DNA of 64,000 nucleotides from Nocardioides currus. Lineage in GTDB: Bacteria > Actinomycetota > Actinomycetes > Propionibacteriales > Nocardioidaceae. How positions within the stretch are numbered: position 1 is the stretch's first letter; each line of letters opens with the position of its first letter. Shown one piece after another: positions 55,867 to 63,833 of this stretch. Below the pieces are notes generated by a model. It had not been told where the DNA came from. It made no database searches and saw nothing but the letters and a program-made list of their open reading frames with translations. Both the position numbers and the translations under genes were made by a program. The DNA lies in assembly GCF_003057875.1 (NCBI RefSeq), contig NZ_PYXZ01000001.1, positions 620,001 to 684,000 on the forward strand, written 5' to 3'.

Positions 55867-55934
55867 GCGGGGTCCCCGCGGTGTTGTCCGGGGGAGCGCA
55901 GCGGAGGAGGAGAACATCGTGGGGTGGACCTCAT
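55863..55934 (-). repeat. MIRU-like element B2 with 23-residue mini-ORF
   Basis: A second copy of the 68-bp element of 11469-11540. The mini-ORF starts at ATG 55932-55934 and encodes MRSTPRCSPPPLRSPGQHRG plus three residues; its TGA (55863-55865) overlaps the metalloprotease ATG. GCGGGGACCCCGC is a hairpin just before that ATG. TAGGTT (55942-55947, minus strand) lies 7 nt before the mini-ORF start, and its TAG is the dacB stop, so this copy may open a leaderless message. Confidence 0.8.
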
Positions 55935-55944
55935 GCCGAAGAAC

Positions 55945-57402
55945 CTAGCCCGCGCCGCAACGGCACCCGGCGAGGTCGGCGGCGAGGGAGTCGAGCGCGG
56001 CCTCGACCTCGACCTCGGGCGCTCCCCGGGTCTGGTCGGCCGCGATCACGAACACCATCTGCGTGCCGTCGCGGCCGGTGACGATGCCCGCGAGCGAGCT
56101 GACCCCGCTCAGGGTGCCCGTCTTGGCGCGTACGTCGCCGAGCGCGACCGCGTCCGCGGAGGCGAACCGGCCGGCGAGCGAGCCGGTGAAGCCGGCCACC
56201 GGGAGCCCCGTGACGAGCGGACGCAGCTCGGGGTGGTCGTCGCGGGCGGCGACCTGGAGGACCTGGAGCATCGTCGTGGGCGAGATCCGGTTGAAGCGGG
56301 AGAGTCCCGAGCCGTCGTGCACGACGTCGTCGCCGGTCTCGACCCCCAGCGACCGGAGCGTGCCGAGCACGCCGGCGGCGCCGCCGGCGAACGAGCCGTC
56401 CCCGCTGACGGCGAGCCCGACCTGGTGGGCGAGCACCTCCGCGGTCTCGTTGTCGCTGACGTCGAGGAGGCGCTCGACGATGTGGGCGACCGGCGCACTC
56501 TCGGCGCTGGCGAGGTCGGCCGCACCCTCGGGCGCGCGGCCGGGCGTGGGTTCGCCGACGACCGTGATGCCGGCCTCGCGCAGGCCGGCGGCGAAGGCCT
56601 TCGCGGCGTCGAGGGACGGGTCGTCGCTGCGGCCGTAGCCGGTCGGCGAGGCGCCGCGGTCGACCCAGAGGGCGGTGATCGGCGAGACGATGTCGTCGGG
56701 GACGTAGTCGGCGCGCCACTTCGGGTTGTTCGTCGGGCCGGTGAAGAGCGAGTCGTCGTACACCACCCTGACCCGCTTGCGGCCGGCCAGCGCCACGGCG
56801 GTGTCGCGGGCGAGGGTGACGACGTCGGCGCGCTCGGGGTAGGTGGTGGCCTGCTCGGCCACGGTCAGCGGCTTGCTGGAGAGATAGGGGTCGCCGCCCC
56901 CGACGAGCACGACCTCCCGGGGCGAGCGGCCGGCCACGACACGGGTGGTGAAGCGGGCGTCCGGCCCGAGGGCGGCCAGGGCGGCGGTGCTGGTCAGCAG
57001 CTTGGTCGTCGAGGCGGGCAGGAACCGGTCGTCGTCGTGGACCCAGACCGGGCCGTCGCCGCCGAGGTCGCCGACCGCGGCCACCACGTGCCGACCGAGG
57101 GTCTTGTCACGCAGGCCGGTCGCGAGCGCGGACTCGACCGCCGCGGCGTCCACCGACGAGGACGACGGGAGGGGTGCGGCGACCAGGGCCGGGGGCGACC
57201 ACGCCGGCAGCTCCAGGCCGACCGGCGGCGCGATCGCGGCCGGATCGTCGGTCGGCTCGTCGCCGTACCAACCGAGATAGCGGGGACCCCAGTCGAGGCG
57301 GTACGCCGCGAACGCAGCCCCCACCAGGACGAGCACGAGCAGCGTGGGGAGCCAGTGCGCCAGGCGGCCCGGGCCGGTCGGGTGGCGTGTGTCACGTCCC
57401 AC
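55945..57402 (-). CDS. dacB: D-alanyl-D-alanine carboxypeptidase/endopeptidase (PBP4 type)
   Basis: A 485-residue low-molecular-mass penicillin-binding protein that trims or opens peptidoglycan cross-links. One N-terminal membrane segment (about 15-35) then the active-site motifs SxxK in STTKLLTSTAAL, SxN in SDNETAEVL and KTG in KTGTLSGVSS, all present. Family S13 inserts occupy the space between SxxK and SxN. Start is GTG 57400-57402. It diverges from ppa. Confidence 0.94.
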   Translation of the reverse strand: MGRDTRHPTGPGRLAHWLPTLLVLVLVGAAFAAYRLDWGPRYLGWYGDEPTDDPAAIAPPVGLELPAWSPPALVAAPLPSSSSVDAAAVESALATGLRDKTLGRHVVAAVGDLGGDGPVWVHDDDRFLPASTTKLLTSTAALAALGPDARFTTRVVAGRSPREVVLVGGGDPYLSSKPLTVAEQATTYPERADVVTLARDTAVALAGRKRVRVVYDDSLFTGPTNNPKWRADYVPDDIVSPITALWVDRGASPTGYGRSDDPSLDAAKAFAAGLREAGITVVGEPTPGRAPEGAADLASAESAPVAHIVERLLDVSDNETAEVLAHQVGLAVSGDGSFAGGAAGVLGTLRSLGVETGDDVVHDGSGLSRFNRISPTTMLQVLQVAARDDHPELRPLVTGLPVAGFTGSLAGRFASADAVALGDVRAKTGTLSGVSSLAGIVTGRDGTQMVFVIAADQTRGAPEVEVEAALDSLAADLAGCRCGAG

Positions 57403-57488
57403 TCGATTTCACCCCGCTCGCTTGACCCTTTGCGGCCATTGTGCGCGACACTGACGACCGAACCACCCACAGGCCCCAGGAGAAGACA

Positions 57489-58052
57489 GTGCCCGACGAG
57501 CAGGTAGCAGACGACGTCCGCGACGAGATCACCGAAGAAGACGCTCGTCCGACCGAGAACTCGATGCTCTTCGACGTCTTCATCGAGATCCCCAAGGGCT
57601 CGCGCAACAAGTACGAGGTGGACCACGAGAGCGGTCGCCTGCGCCTCGACCGGATGCTCTTCACCTCGACGGCCTACCCCGAGGACTACGGCTTCATCGA
57701 GGACACCCTCGGCCAGGACGGCGACCCGCTCGACGCGCTGGTGCTGCTGCAGGCCCCGACCTTCCCCGGCTGCCTGATCGAGTGCCGCGCCATCGGCATG
57801 TTCCGCATGACCGACGAGGCCGGCGGCGACGACAAGGTGCTGTGCGTGCCGTCGCACGACCCGCGCCTGCAGTACCTCCAGGACATCGACGACGTCTCGA
57901 AGTTCGACCGCCTCGAGATCCAGCACTTCTTCGAGGTCTACAAGGACCTCGAGCCCGGCAAGTCGGTCGAGGGCGCCAACTGGGTGGGCCGCGACGAGGC
58001 CGAGGCCGAGATCCGCGCCTCCTTCGAGAGGTTCAAGAAGACGTCTCACTGA
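57489..58052 (+). CDS. ppa: Inorganic pyrophosphatase (class I)
   Basis: A 187-residue soluble pyrophosphatase. Visible: [13 protein letters not shown], the signature [11 protein letters not shown] with its metal-binding aspartates, and KDLEPGKSV. The start is GTG 57489 with AGGAGAAG just upstream; the frame extends to 57441. It has a short acidic N-terminal extension of about 25 residues before the family core, not present in the E. coli enzyme. It removes pyrophosphate from biosynthesis. Confidence 0.95.
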   Translation: MPDEQVADDVRDEITEEDARPTENSMLFDVFIEIPKGSRNKYEVDHESGRLRLDRMLFTSTAYPEDYGFIEDTLGQDGDPLDALVLLQAPTFPGCLIECRAIGMFRMTDEAGGDDKVLCVPSHDPRLQYLQDIDDVSKFDRLEIQHFFEVYKDLEPGKSVEGANWVGRDEAEAEIRASFERFKKTSH

Positions 58053-58079
58053 GCCCTGGGCCGGCTGAGCGCCTGTTTC

Positions 58080-58105
58080 GGTTTCCCCGGCTAGCCGGGG
58101 AAACC
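58080..58105. terminator. 26-bp perfect palindrome between ppa and sigJ
   Basis: A gapless palindrome with half-site GGTTTCCCCGGCT. It lies between converging ppa and the ECF41 gene, 27 bp past the ppa stop. As a hairpin in RNA it needs a small loop, so the stem would be about 11 bp on both strands. Confidence 0.7.
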
Positions 58106-58163
58106 CCGACTTCACGTAGCAAGCATGCCCCCCGAAGTTCACGACTCGCCCACGAAGTCGGGG
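58104..58163. repeat. Second inverted repeat at the sigJ stop
   Basis: CCCCGACTTC (58104-58113) and GAAGTCGGGG (58154-58163) are exact reverse complements with a 40-nt loop, adjoining the 26-bp palindrome and ending at the sigma gene's stop codon (58164-58166). Confidence 0.6.
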
Positions 58164-59027
58164 TCAGCGAGTGAGCACCCGCTCGTCGAGCACCCCGCCG
58201 AGCTTGTGCGGGTTGCGCACGATGTAGGCCCCGGTGACGACGTCGCCGGTGAAGGAGAAGGTCGCGACCGCCTCCAGCTCGCCGTCGAGCTCGATCCGCA
58301 GCCCGGGCGCGCCGTTGACCGACACCAGCTCGACGCCGGTCGAGAGCTGGTAGATGCCGGTCAGGAACCGCACCACCTTGTCCGCCCCGAGGATCGGGCG
58401 CAGCGCGGCCTGCTTGAAGCCGCCGCCGTCGGTGATGAGCACGATGTCGGGCGCGATCACGTCCATCAGCTGCTGGAAGTCGCCGGTCGCCGCCGCGGCC
58501 AGGAACCGCTCCAGCGCCGCGTGGTGCAGGTCGGGCGTCACACGGTCGCGCGGGCGTCGCGCCTCGACGTGCGAGCGCGCGCGGTGCGCGACCTGCCGCA
58601 CCGCCGGCTCGGACTTGTCGACGGCGGCCGCGATCTCGGCGTACGGCACGTCGAACACCTCCCGCAGCACGAAGACCGCGCGCTCGACCGGCGGCAGGGT
58701 CTCGAGCACCAGCAGCATCGCGGTCGAGACGCTGTCGGCGAGCTCGACGTCGTCGGCGACGTCGGGCGCGGTCAGGAGCGGCTCGGGCAGCCACGGGCCG
58801 ACGTAGTCCTCGCGCCGACGGGCGTTGCCGCGCAGCTTGTTGAGGGAGAGCCGGGTGGTGATCCGCACCAGGTAGGCCCGGTCGTCCAGCACCTCGTCGG
58901 TCACCTCGACCCACCGCAGCCAGACCTCCTGCAGCACGTCCTCGGCGTCGGCGGCCGAGCCGAGCATCTCGTAGGAGACGGTGAAGAGGAGGTTGCGGTG
59001 GGCCACGAAGGCGTCGGTGCGTGTCAC
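58164..59027 (-). CDS. sigJ: ECF41-type RNA polymerase sigma factor (SigJ-like)
   Basis: A 287-residue sigma factor. After sigma region 2 (AHRNLLFTVSYEMLGSAADA) and region 4 (VPYAEIAAAVDKSEPAVRQV) comes a C-terminal SnoaL-like domain (about 170-287), with the GGGFKQAALRPILGADKV and VNGAPGLRIELDGE blocks. This is the ECF41 design, in which the SnoaL-like domain tunes the activity of the factor without a separate anti-sigma. GTG 59025-59027 overlaps the stop of the CMD gene (GTGA). A matching promoter (59637-59663) precedes that gene, so the factor likely drives its own operon. Confidence 0.92.
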   Translation of the reverse strand: MTRTDAFVAHRNLLFTVSYEMLGSAADAEDVLQEVWLRWVEVTDEVLDDRAYLVRITTRLSLNKLRGNARRREDYVGPWLPEPLLTAPDVADDVELADSVSTAMLLVLETLPPVERAVFVLREVFDVPYAEIAAAVDKSEPAVRQVAHRARSHVEARRPRDRVTPDLHHAALERFLAAAATGDFQQLMDVIAPDIVLITDGGGFKQAALRPILGADKVVRFLTGIYQLSTGVELVSVNGAPGLRIELDGELEAVATFSFTGDVVTGAYIVRNPHKLGGVLDERVLTR

Positions 59028-59605
59028 GTGGCGATCGTCCCAGCCTGCGCGAGGGGCAGCTCGCAGACGTCGCTGAAGCCCTGGCTCGCCAGGCCCATGG
59101 CCGAGTTGAACCGCGACCGCTCGTTCTCGATCGCCACCATCATCGTCAGCTCGACCACCGCCGCGTGCCCGAGCCGCTCGTCGAGGCCGGCGACCATCTC
59201 GTCGGTGACCGTCGGCGGCGTCACGGTCATCGCCTCGGCGTAGGCCATCACGTCGCGCTCCAGGTCGCTGAACACCTCCGACTCGCGCCACCGCGGCACC
59301 TCGCGCACCTTGGCCAGGTCGAGGCCGTCCTCGCGCGCCATGAAGTAGCCGAAGTCCAGGCACCACGAGCAGCCGATCGCGCCGGCGCTCGCCATCACGG
59401 CGTAGGTCTTGAGATGGGCGTCGAGGCCGTCCCACTTCGCGACCTTGCGCTCGAAGCCGAAGACGGCGTTCATCACCGGCTTGTTGTGCCACAGGACGTA
59501 GGCGTTGTCGGGCACCCGGCCCCACATGCGCTGGGCGACGCGGCGCATCACCGCGCCGTACGCACCGTCGAGGGTGGCCTTCGGGATCCGGAAGCTGCTG
59601 GGCAT
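59024..59605 (-). CDS. Carboxymuconolactone decarboxylase family protein (ECF41 partner)
   Basis: A 193-residue AhpD-like protein. The redox CxxC is GAIGCSWCLDFGYF near residue 80 with the nearby acidic and His-like residues of the family. ECF41 factors are regularly paired with a carboxymuconolactone decarboxylase, oxidoreductase or epimerase, and this pair fits. ATG 59603-59605 has AAGGAGAG upstream. Function beyond the family fold, for example peroxidase partner activity, is unknown. Confidence 0.92.
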   Translation of the reverse strand: MPSSFRIPKATLDGAYGAVMRRVAQRMWGRVPDNAYVLWHNKPVMNAVFGFERKVAKWDGLDAHLKTYAVMASAGAIGCSWCLDFGYFMAREDGLDLAKVREVPRWRESEVFSDLERDVMAYAEAMTVTPPTVTDEMVAGLDERLGHAAVVELTMMVAIENERSRFNSAMGLASQGFSDVCELPLAQAGTIAT

Positions 59606-59636
59606 GTCATCTCTCCTTGGTCGGTGTCGACATCAA

Positions 59637-59663
59637 GACACCGGCCGCGGCGGATCTGTGACA
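59637..59663 (-). promoter_or_regulatory. ECF41-type promoter
   Basis: On the minus strand TGTCACA (59663 to 59657), a 16-bp spacer, then TGTC (59640 to 59637). The published ECF41 consensus is TGTCACA with CGTC about 16 bp later; this is one mismatch away. It lies directly upstream of the CMD-sigma operon, so autoregulation is expected. Confidence 0.7.
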
Positions 59664-59664
59664 G

Positions 59665-60339
59665 CTAGCGCTTGGTCGCGTGGAAGTAGCCGACGGCGCC
59701 ACTCATCTCGAGGCGTACGTCGCTCGCGCCGGCCTCCGCCAGCCACGCCCGCGCCTCGGCGGCGGTGCACATCGGGCCGAGCACCTGCGCGCGCCGTCCC
59801 GCGCGGTGGACCAGCTCGAAGCGGCGGTCGAGCCCACGGAAGTGCTCGAGGAACAGGGCGCTGCCGGTGATCGCGGCGCTGGGGCGCAGGACGCGGACCA
59901 TCTCGCGGATCGCCTGGTGGGGGTCGGGGAAGACGTGCAACCCGGTGAAGGAGACGACGAGGTCGAAGGTGTCGTCGTCGAAGGGCAGGTCGCCGACGTC
60001 GGCGACCGTGGTGCTCACCTGGGCGAGCACCCCGCGCCTGCGGGCCGCGTCGAGGGCCCGCTCGAGCATGGTCGGCGAGATGTCGGCGGCCATGTACTCC
60101 AGCCGGCCGCCGGGCCGCAGGCCGCGCAGGGCGACGCCGCCGCCGACCGGGACGTCGAGCACGCGGGAGCCGTCGGGCAGGTCGGAGATCTCCCGCGTGG
60201 CGGCGTACAACCGGGTCAGGTCGCTGCCCATGCCGATCCGCCACAGGGGGACGCCGACGAGGGGGTGCTCGACCATCAGCGGGTAGAACCGCGCCCAGAG
60301 CGGGTCCTCGTCCCAGCTCCCGACGAGCGGCACCCTCAT
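59665..60339 (-). CDS. Class I SAM-dependent methyltransferase
   Basis: A 224-residue protein. Motif I is GSRVLDVPVGGGVALRGLRP, unusual in having V-P-V-G-G-G in place of the common G-x-G-x-G. Motif IV is FDLVVSFTGLHVFPDP. It is close to the ubiquinone/menaquinone-type methyltransferase fold; the acceptor is unknown. ATG 60337-60339 overlaps the hydrolase stop (ATGA), and the start MRVPLVGSWDEDPLWAR looks complete. Confidence 0.85.
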   Translation of the reverse strand: MRVPLVGSWDEDPLWARFYPLMVEHPLVGVPLWRIGMGSDLTRLYAATREISDLPDGSRVLDVPVGGGVALRGLRPGGRLEYMAADISPTMLERALDAARRRGVLAQVSTTVADVGDLPFDDDTFDLVVSFTGLHVFPDPHQAIREMVRVLRPSAAITGSALFLEHFRGLDRRFELVHRAGRRAQVLGPMCTAAEARAWLAEAGASDVRLEMSGAVGYFHATKR

Positions 60340-60932
60340 CGGTCGCGGTCCAGGGACCGGACGAAGGCGTCGGTCGCGCGGGCGACCTCGACCAGGATCT
60401 CGGCCGTGCGGACGGCGTCCGAGGTCGCCATGCCGTGGTCGGCGTCGGCCACCTCGAGGACGTCGCAGCCGGTTTCGGCGAGCTCGGCGGCGACCCGGGC
60501 GTCCCACAGCTCGTCGGCCAGTCCGCCCACCAGCAGCTGCCGGCCCTCGTTGGCGGCGATCGCCCCGGCCTGCTCCGGCACGACCAGCAAGGGGGTGAGC
60601 CAGATGCTGTCGATGCCGCGCTCGGCGGCGTACGACGCGGCGTGCGTGCCGAGCGACTTCGCGACCAGCAGCACCGGGTCGGACGACTCCGACGCGAGGG
60701 CGGACTCGACCTGCCGGCGCACCCACGGCTCGGGCTCGGCCAGCTCGGCGTCGGTGCGCGCCGCCGCGTCCCACCACACCTGCTGGACCGTGAAGCCGTG
60801 CTGCAGCAGCACCTGGCGAGCGAGCTCGAGCAGCGGCGCCGAGGGCGAGTAGGCACGACCGGGCAGCACGAGCGCGAGGCCGCGCGACGGCCCGTCGGGC
60901 TCCCAGCGCGTCGGCAGTCCGCCGAACGTCAT
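60336..60932 (-). CDS. Alpha/beta hydrolase-like protein
   Basis: A 198-residue small serine-hydrolase-fold protein. The nucleophile elbow is LLVAKSLGTHAASYAA (SxG with Ser near residue 81); the catalytic His may be in VADADHGMATSD near 174. Similar to dienelactone-hydrolase-like proteins of actinobacteria without known substrate. It starts 7 bp after the acyl-CoA dehydrogenase stop and is in an operon with it and with the methyltransferase. Confidence 0.8.
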   Translation of the reverse strand: MTFGGLPTRWEPDGPSRGLALVLPGRAYSPSAPLLELARQVLLQHGFTVQQVWWDAAARTDAELAEPEPWVRRQVESALASESSDPVLLVAKSLGTHAASYAAERGIDSIWLTPLLVVPEQAGAIAANEGRQLLVGGLADELWDARVAAELAETGCDVLEVADADHGMATSDAVRTAEILVEVARATDAFVRSLDRDR

Positions 60933-60939
60933 CGCGCCC

Positions 60940-62934
60940 TCACCGCAGGATCTCCTCCGAGCGCAGCATCGACTCCGGCACCCCGAACGCGTCGACGAGG
61001 TCGATCGCGAGCGGGCGGATCTTGCGGCACAGGCCGTTGACCTCGCGGCTGATCGACTTCGAGCGCGCGACGGTGAGCCGCCCGTGCTCCATGAACCAGG
61101 CACGGTCGGCCTCGATCGTGGTGAGCGCGTGCAGGTCGCACAACAGGTTGAGCGCGACCTTCTGGTCCCCGTCGGGCAGCTCGCGGGTCTTGAGGACGAA
61201 GGAGTCGAGGACCATCCGCTCGACGTGCGCCCGGGCCGCAGCGATCACGTGGTCCTGGACCTGGGAGAACACCTCGCCGGGGTTCACGCCGCTGTCGATG
61301 CCGCGCTTGAGCCGACGCGCCACGCCGCCCAGCATGTGCTCCTCGCGGAAGCGCAGCATGGCGCGCTGGTAGTTGGGGTCGAGGAGACCGGCCTCCTGGT
61401 CCCACTGGTCGCCTCCGGGCAGCGCGTCCTTGATGCGCGTGAAGAGCTTGTGGGCGCTGGTCCGCTCGATCACGGTCTCGACGGCGAGGCCGGCGACGAA
61501 GCGGACCATCCCGAACTGGTCCATGTCCTCGAACTCGCTGGCGTAGTCGGTGAGCAGGCCCTTGGCGACGAGCTGCAGCAGGACGTGGTTGTCGCCCTCG
61601 AAGGTGGTGAAGACGTCGGTGTCGGCCTTGAGCGCGGCGAACCGGTTCTCACTGAGGTAGCCGGCACCGCCGCACGCCTCGCGGCACTCCTGGATGGCGC
61701 GGGTCGCGTGCCAGGTGCCGAGCGCCTTGAGGCCGGCCGCCCGCGACTCGAGCTTGCGCCGGGCCGTCTCGTCGGTGCCATCCTCCGTCGGTCCAGGGCC
61801 CATGAAGACGTCGTGCAGCGCGCCGGCGACGTACTCCTGGGCGAAGTGCAGCGCGTAGGTGCGCGCGATCAGCGGGAACAGCCGGCGCTGGTGCATGCCG
61901 TAGTCGAGAAGCAGCTGCTCGCGGTCGGGGTCGGTCGCCTCGAACTGCCGGCGCACGCCGGCGTAGCGGGTGGCGACGGTGAGCGCGACCTTGGCCGCGT
62001 TGATGCCGGCGCCGCCGACGCAGACCCGCCCCTGGACCAGGGTGCCGAGCATCGTGAAGAAGCGCTTGTTGGGGTTCTCGATCGCGCTCTCGTAGACGCC
62101 GGCCCCGGTGACGTCGGCGAACTGGTTGAGCAGGTTGGTGCGCGGGATCCGCACACCGTCGAACCACAGGCGCCCGTTGTCGACCCCGTTGAGCCCCATC
62201 TTCGGTCCGCAGTCCTCGATCCGCACGCCGGGAAGCACGGCACCGTTGCTGCGGATCGGCACCACGAACGCGTGCACGCCCTCGCTGGCGCCGTCGATCT
62301 CGAGCTGGGCGAAGACGACCGCGACCTCCCCGTGGGCGGCGGCGTTGCCGATGTAGTCCTTGCGGCTCGCGTCGTCGGGGGTGGTGACGACGAACTCGTC
62401 GGTCTCCGGGTCGTACGTCGCGGTGGTGCCGAGTGCCTGGACGTTGGACCCGTGACCGCTCTCGGTCATCGCGAAGCAGCCCATCAGCCGGCCGCTGACG
62501 AGGTCGGCGAGGTAGGCGTCGTGGTGCGGCTCCGTGCCGAGCTGGAGGATGGCCCCACCGAACAGGCCGAACTGCACGCCGACCTTGACCAGCACGCTCA
62601 GGTCGCCGAAGGCCAGCGTCTCGAACGCGGCCACCGAGGCCCCGATGTCGCCGCCACCGCCGTACGCCTCGGGGAAGCCCATGCCCGTCTGGCCGGTCGC
62701 GGCGATCTCCACGACCACGTCGCGCACCCGCTCGCGGAAGTCGGCGCTGGTCATCGACTCGGCGTCGAGCAGGACCTGACGGTGCTCGGCCAGGTTGTCG
62801 CGCACGAGCTGGCGCACCTCGGCGTACCTCCCGTCGAGCAGCGTGGTCATGGCCGCGACGTCGACGACGGGCTGGACGTAGCCACCCTCCACGGCCCGAT
62901 CGGTCACGTCCTCGACAGCCTCGCTGGTGGTCAT
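60940..62934 (-). CDS. Acyl-CoA dehydrogenase family protein (acyl-CoA oxidase-like)
   Basis: A 664-residue flavoprotein. FAD-contact region GCFAMTESGHGSNVQALGT near 155; the acyl-CoA oxidase-type block ECREACGGAGYLSENRFAAL near 420 and the catalytic Glu in VFTTFEGDNHVLLQLVAKGL. Size and the C-terminal two helical domains match the long acyl-CoA oxidase-like group rather than the 380-residue dehydrogenases. ATG 62932-62934 is chosen because TACCTT lies 6 nt upstream. It likely oxidises long-chain acyl-CoA esters. Confidence 0.92.
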   Translation of the reverse strand: MTTSEAVEDVTDRAVEGGYVQPVVDVAAMTTLLDGRYAEVRQLVRDNLAEHRQVLLDAESMTSADFRERVRDVVVEIAATGQTGMGFPEAYGGGGDIGASVAAFETLAFGDLSVLVKVGVQFGLFGGAILQLGTEPHHDAYLADLVSGRLMGCFAMTESGHGSNVQALGTTATYDPETDEFVVTTPDDASRKDYIGNAAAHGEVAVVFAQLEIDGASEGVHAFVVPIRSNGAVLPGVRIEDCGPKMGLNGVDNGRLWFDGVRIPRTNLLNQFADVTGAGVYESAIENPNKRFFTMLGTLVQGRVCVGGAGINAAKVALTVATRYAGVRRQFEATDPDREQLLLDYGMHQRRLFPLIARTYALHFAQEYVAGALHDVFMGPGPTEDGTDETARRKLESRAAGLKALGTWHATRAIQECREACGGAGYLSENRFAALKADTDVFTTFEGDNHVLLQLVAKGLLTDYASEFEDMDQFGMVRFVAGLAVETVIERTSAHKLFTRIKDALPGGDQWDQEAGLLDPNYQRAMLRFREEHMLGGVARRLKRGIDSGVNPGEVFSQVQDHVIAAARAHVERMVLDSFVLKTRELPDGDQKVALNLLCDLHALTTIEADRAWFMEHGRLTVARSKSISREVNGLCRKIRPLAIDLVDAFGVPESMLRSEEILR

Positions 62935-62940
62935 GGGCAA

Positions 62941-62950
62941 AAGGTAGCGT
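62941..62950. promoter_or_regulatory. Shared-TA divergent promoter (acyl-CoA dehydrogenase / sulfotransferase)
   Basis: On the minus strand TACCTT (62946 to 62941) and on the plus strand TAGCGT (62945-62950) use the same central TA. Gaps to the start codons are 6 nt (ATG 62934) and 7 nt (GTG 62958), so both messages would be leaderless. Confidence 0.6.
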
Positions 62951-62957
62951 TCTGCGC

Positions 62958-63833
62958 GTGACCCGTCCCGAGCCCGACGCCGACCTCGGACGCATGCGCT
63001 ACAACTTCTCGATCGTCGGCGTCCAGAAGAGCGGCACCTCGACCCTCTCGGGCACGATCAGCCAGCACCGCCTCGTGTGCCGCCCGCCCCGCAAGGAGGC
63101 GCACTTCTTCAACAACGAGGACTACGACTGGGCCCACCCCGACTACGAGCGTGACTACACCGCTCCGCGCCGGGCCAAGGTCCACACGATGGTCGGCGAC
63201 TCGACGCCGGTCTACCTGTTCTGGCCGAACGCCCTCGAGCGGATGCGCGCCTACGACCCGGACCTGCCGCTGATCGCCGTCTTCCGCGACCCGATCGAGC
63301 GGCTCTTCTCGCACTGGACGATGCTGCGCACGCGCCACCCAGACTGGCCGGACTGGCCGGGGTTCCTCACCGAGTTCCGCCCGACGTCGCTGCCCACCTC
63401 GGTGCCGACCGACGTGAAGCCGATGCGCTACAAGCACATGTCGGGCATCGCGCGCGGCTACTACGGCGCCCAGCTGGAGCACGGGTTCTCCGTCTTCCCC
63501 CGCGAGCAGTGGCTGCTGCTCGAGTTCCGGCAGATGCTCGCCGACTTCGACCCGTCGGTCGACCGCGCGACCGACCACCTCGGGCTCCCCCGCTTCCGCG
63601 AGCACCCGCCGCTGCGCAACCGGTACGCCGGCGCCGAGCTCGTCACCGGCACGGCTCCGACCGGCGAGGACCTCGCGTCGCTCGCCTCGTTGTACGCCGC
63701 CGACCTGGCCGTCTTCGACCGGCTCTCGGGCCTCGACACCTCCCAGTGGCCGACCACCCGGATCCTGGCCGGCAGCCTCGACCCCGAGGAGCTGGCGCGG
63801 AAGCTCGCGACGAAGGTCGCCCCGCTCAGCTGA
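62958..63833 (+). CDS. Sulfotransferase family protein
   Basis: A 291-residue PAPS-dependent sulfotransferase. The phosphosulfate loop is FSIVGVQKSGTSTLSGTISQ near residue 16, and the 3'-phosphate region IAVFRDPIERLFSHWTML carries the conserved Arg and Ser. Similar to heparan-sulfate N-sulfotransferase-like bacterial enzymes; the substrate is likely a polysaccharide or glycolipid. GTG 62958 follows TAGCGT by 7 nt. It ends tail-to-tail with the next gene, overlapping 8 bp. Confidence 0.88.
   Translation: MTRPEPDADLGRMRYNFSIVGVQKSGTSTLSGTISQHRLVCRPPRKEAHFFNNEDYDWAHPDYERDYTAPRRAKVHTMVGDSTPVYLFWPNALERMRAYDPDLPLIAVFRDPIERLFSHWTMLRTRHPDWPDWPGFLTEFRPTSLPTSVPTDVKPMRYKHMSGIARGYYGAQLEHGFSVFPREQWLLLEFRQMLADFDPSVDRATDHLGLPRFREHPPLRNRYAGAELVTGTAPTGEDLASLASLYAADLAVFDRLSGLDTSQWPTTRILAGSLDPEELARKLATKVAPLS

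Noticed and set aside
61084..62961. 625-codon plus-strand ORF
   Set aside because: Shadow of the acyl-CoA dehydrogenase gene with no motif of its own.
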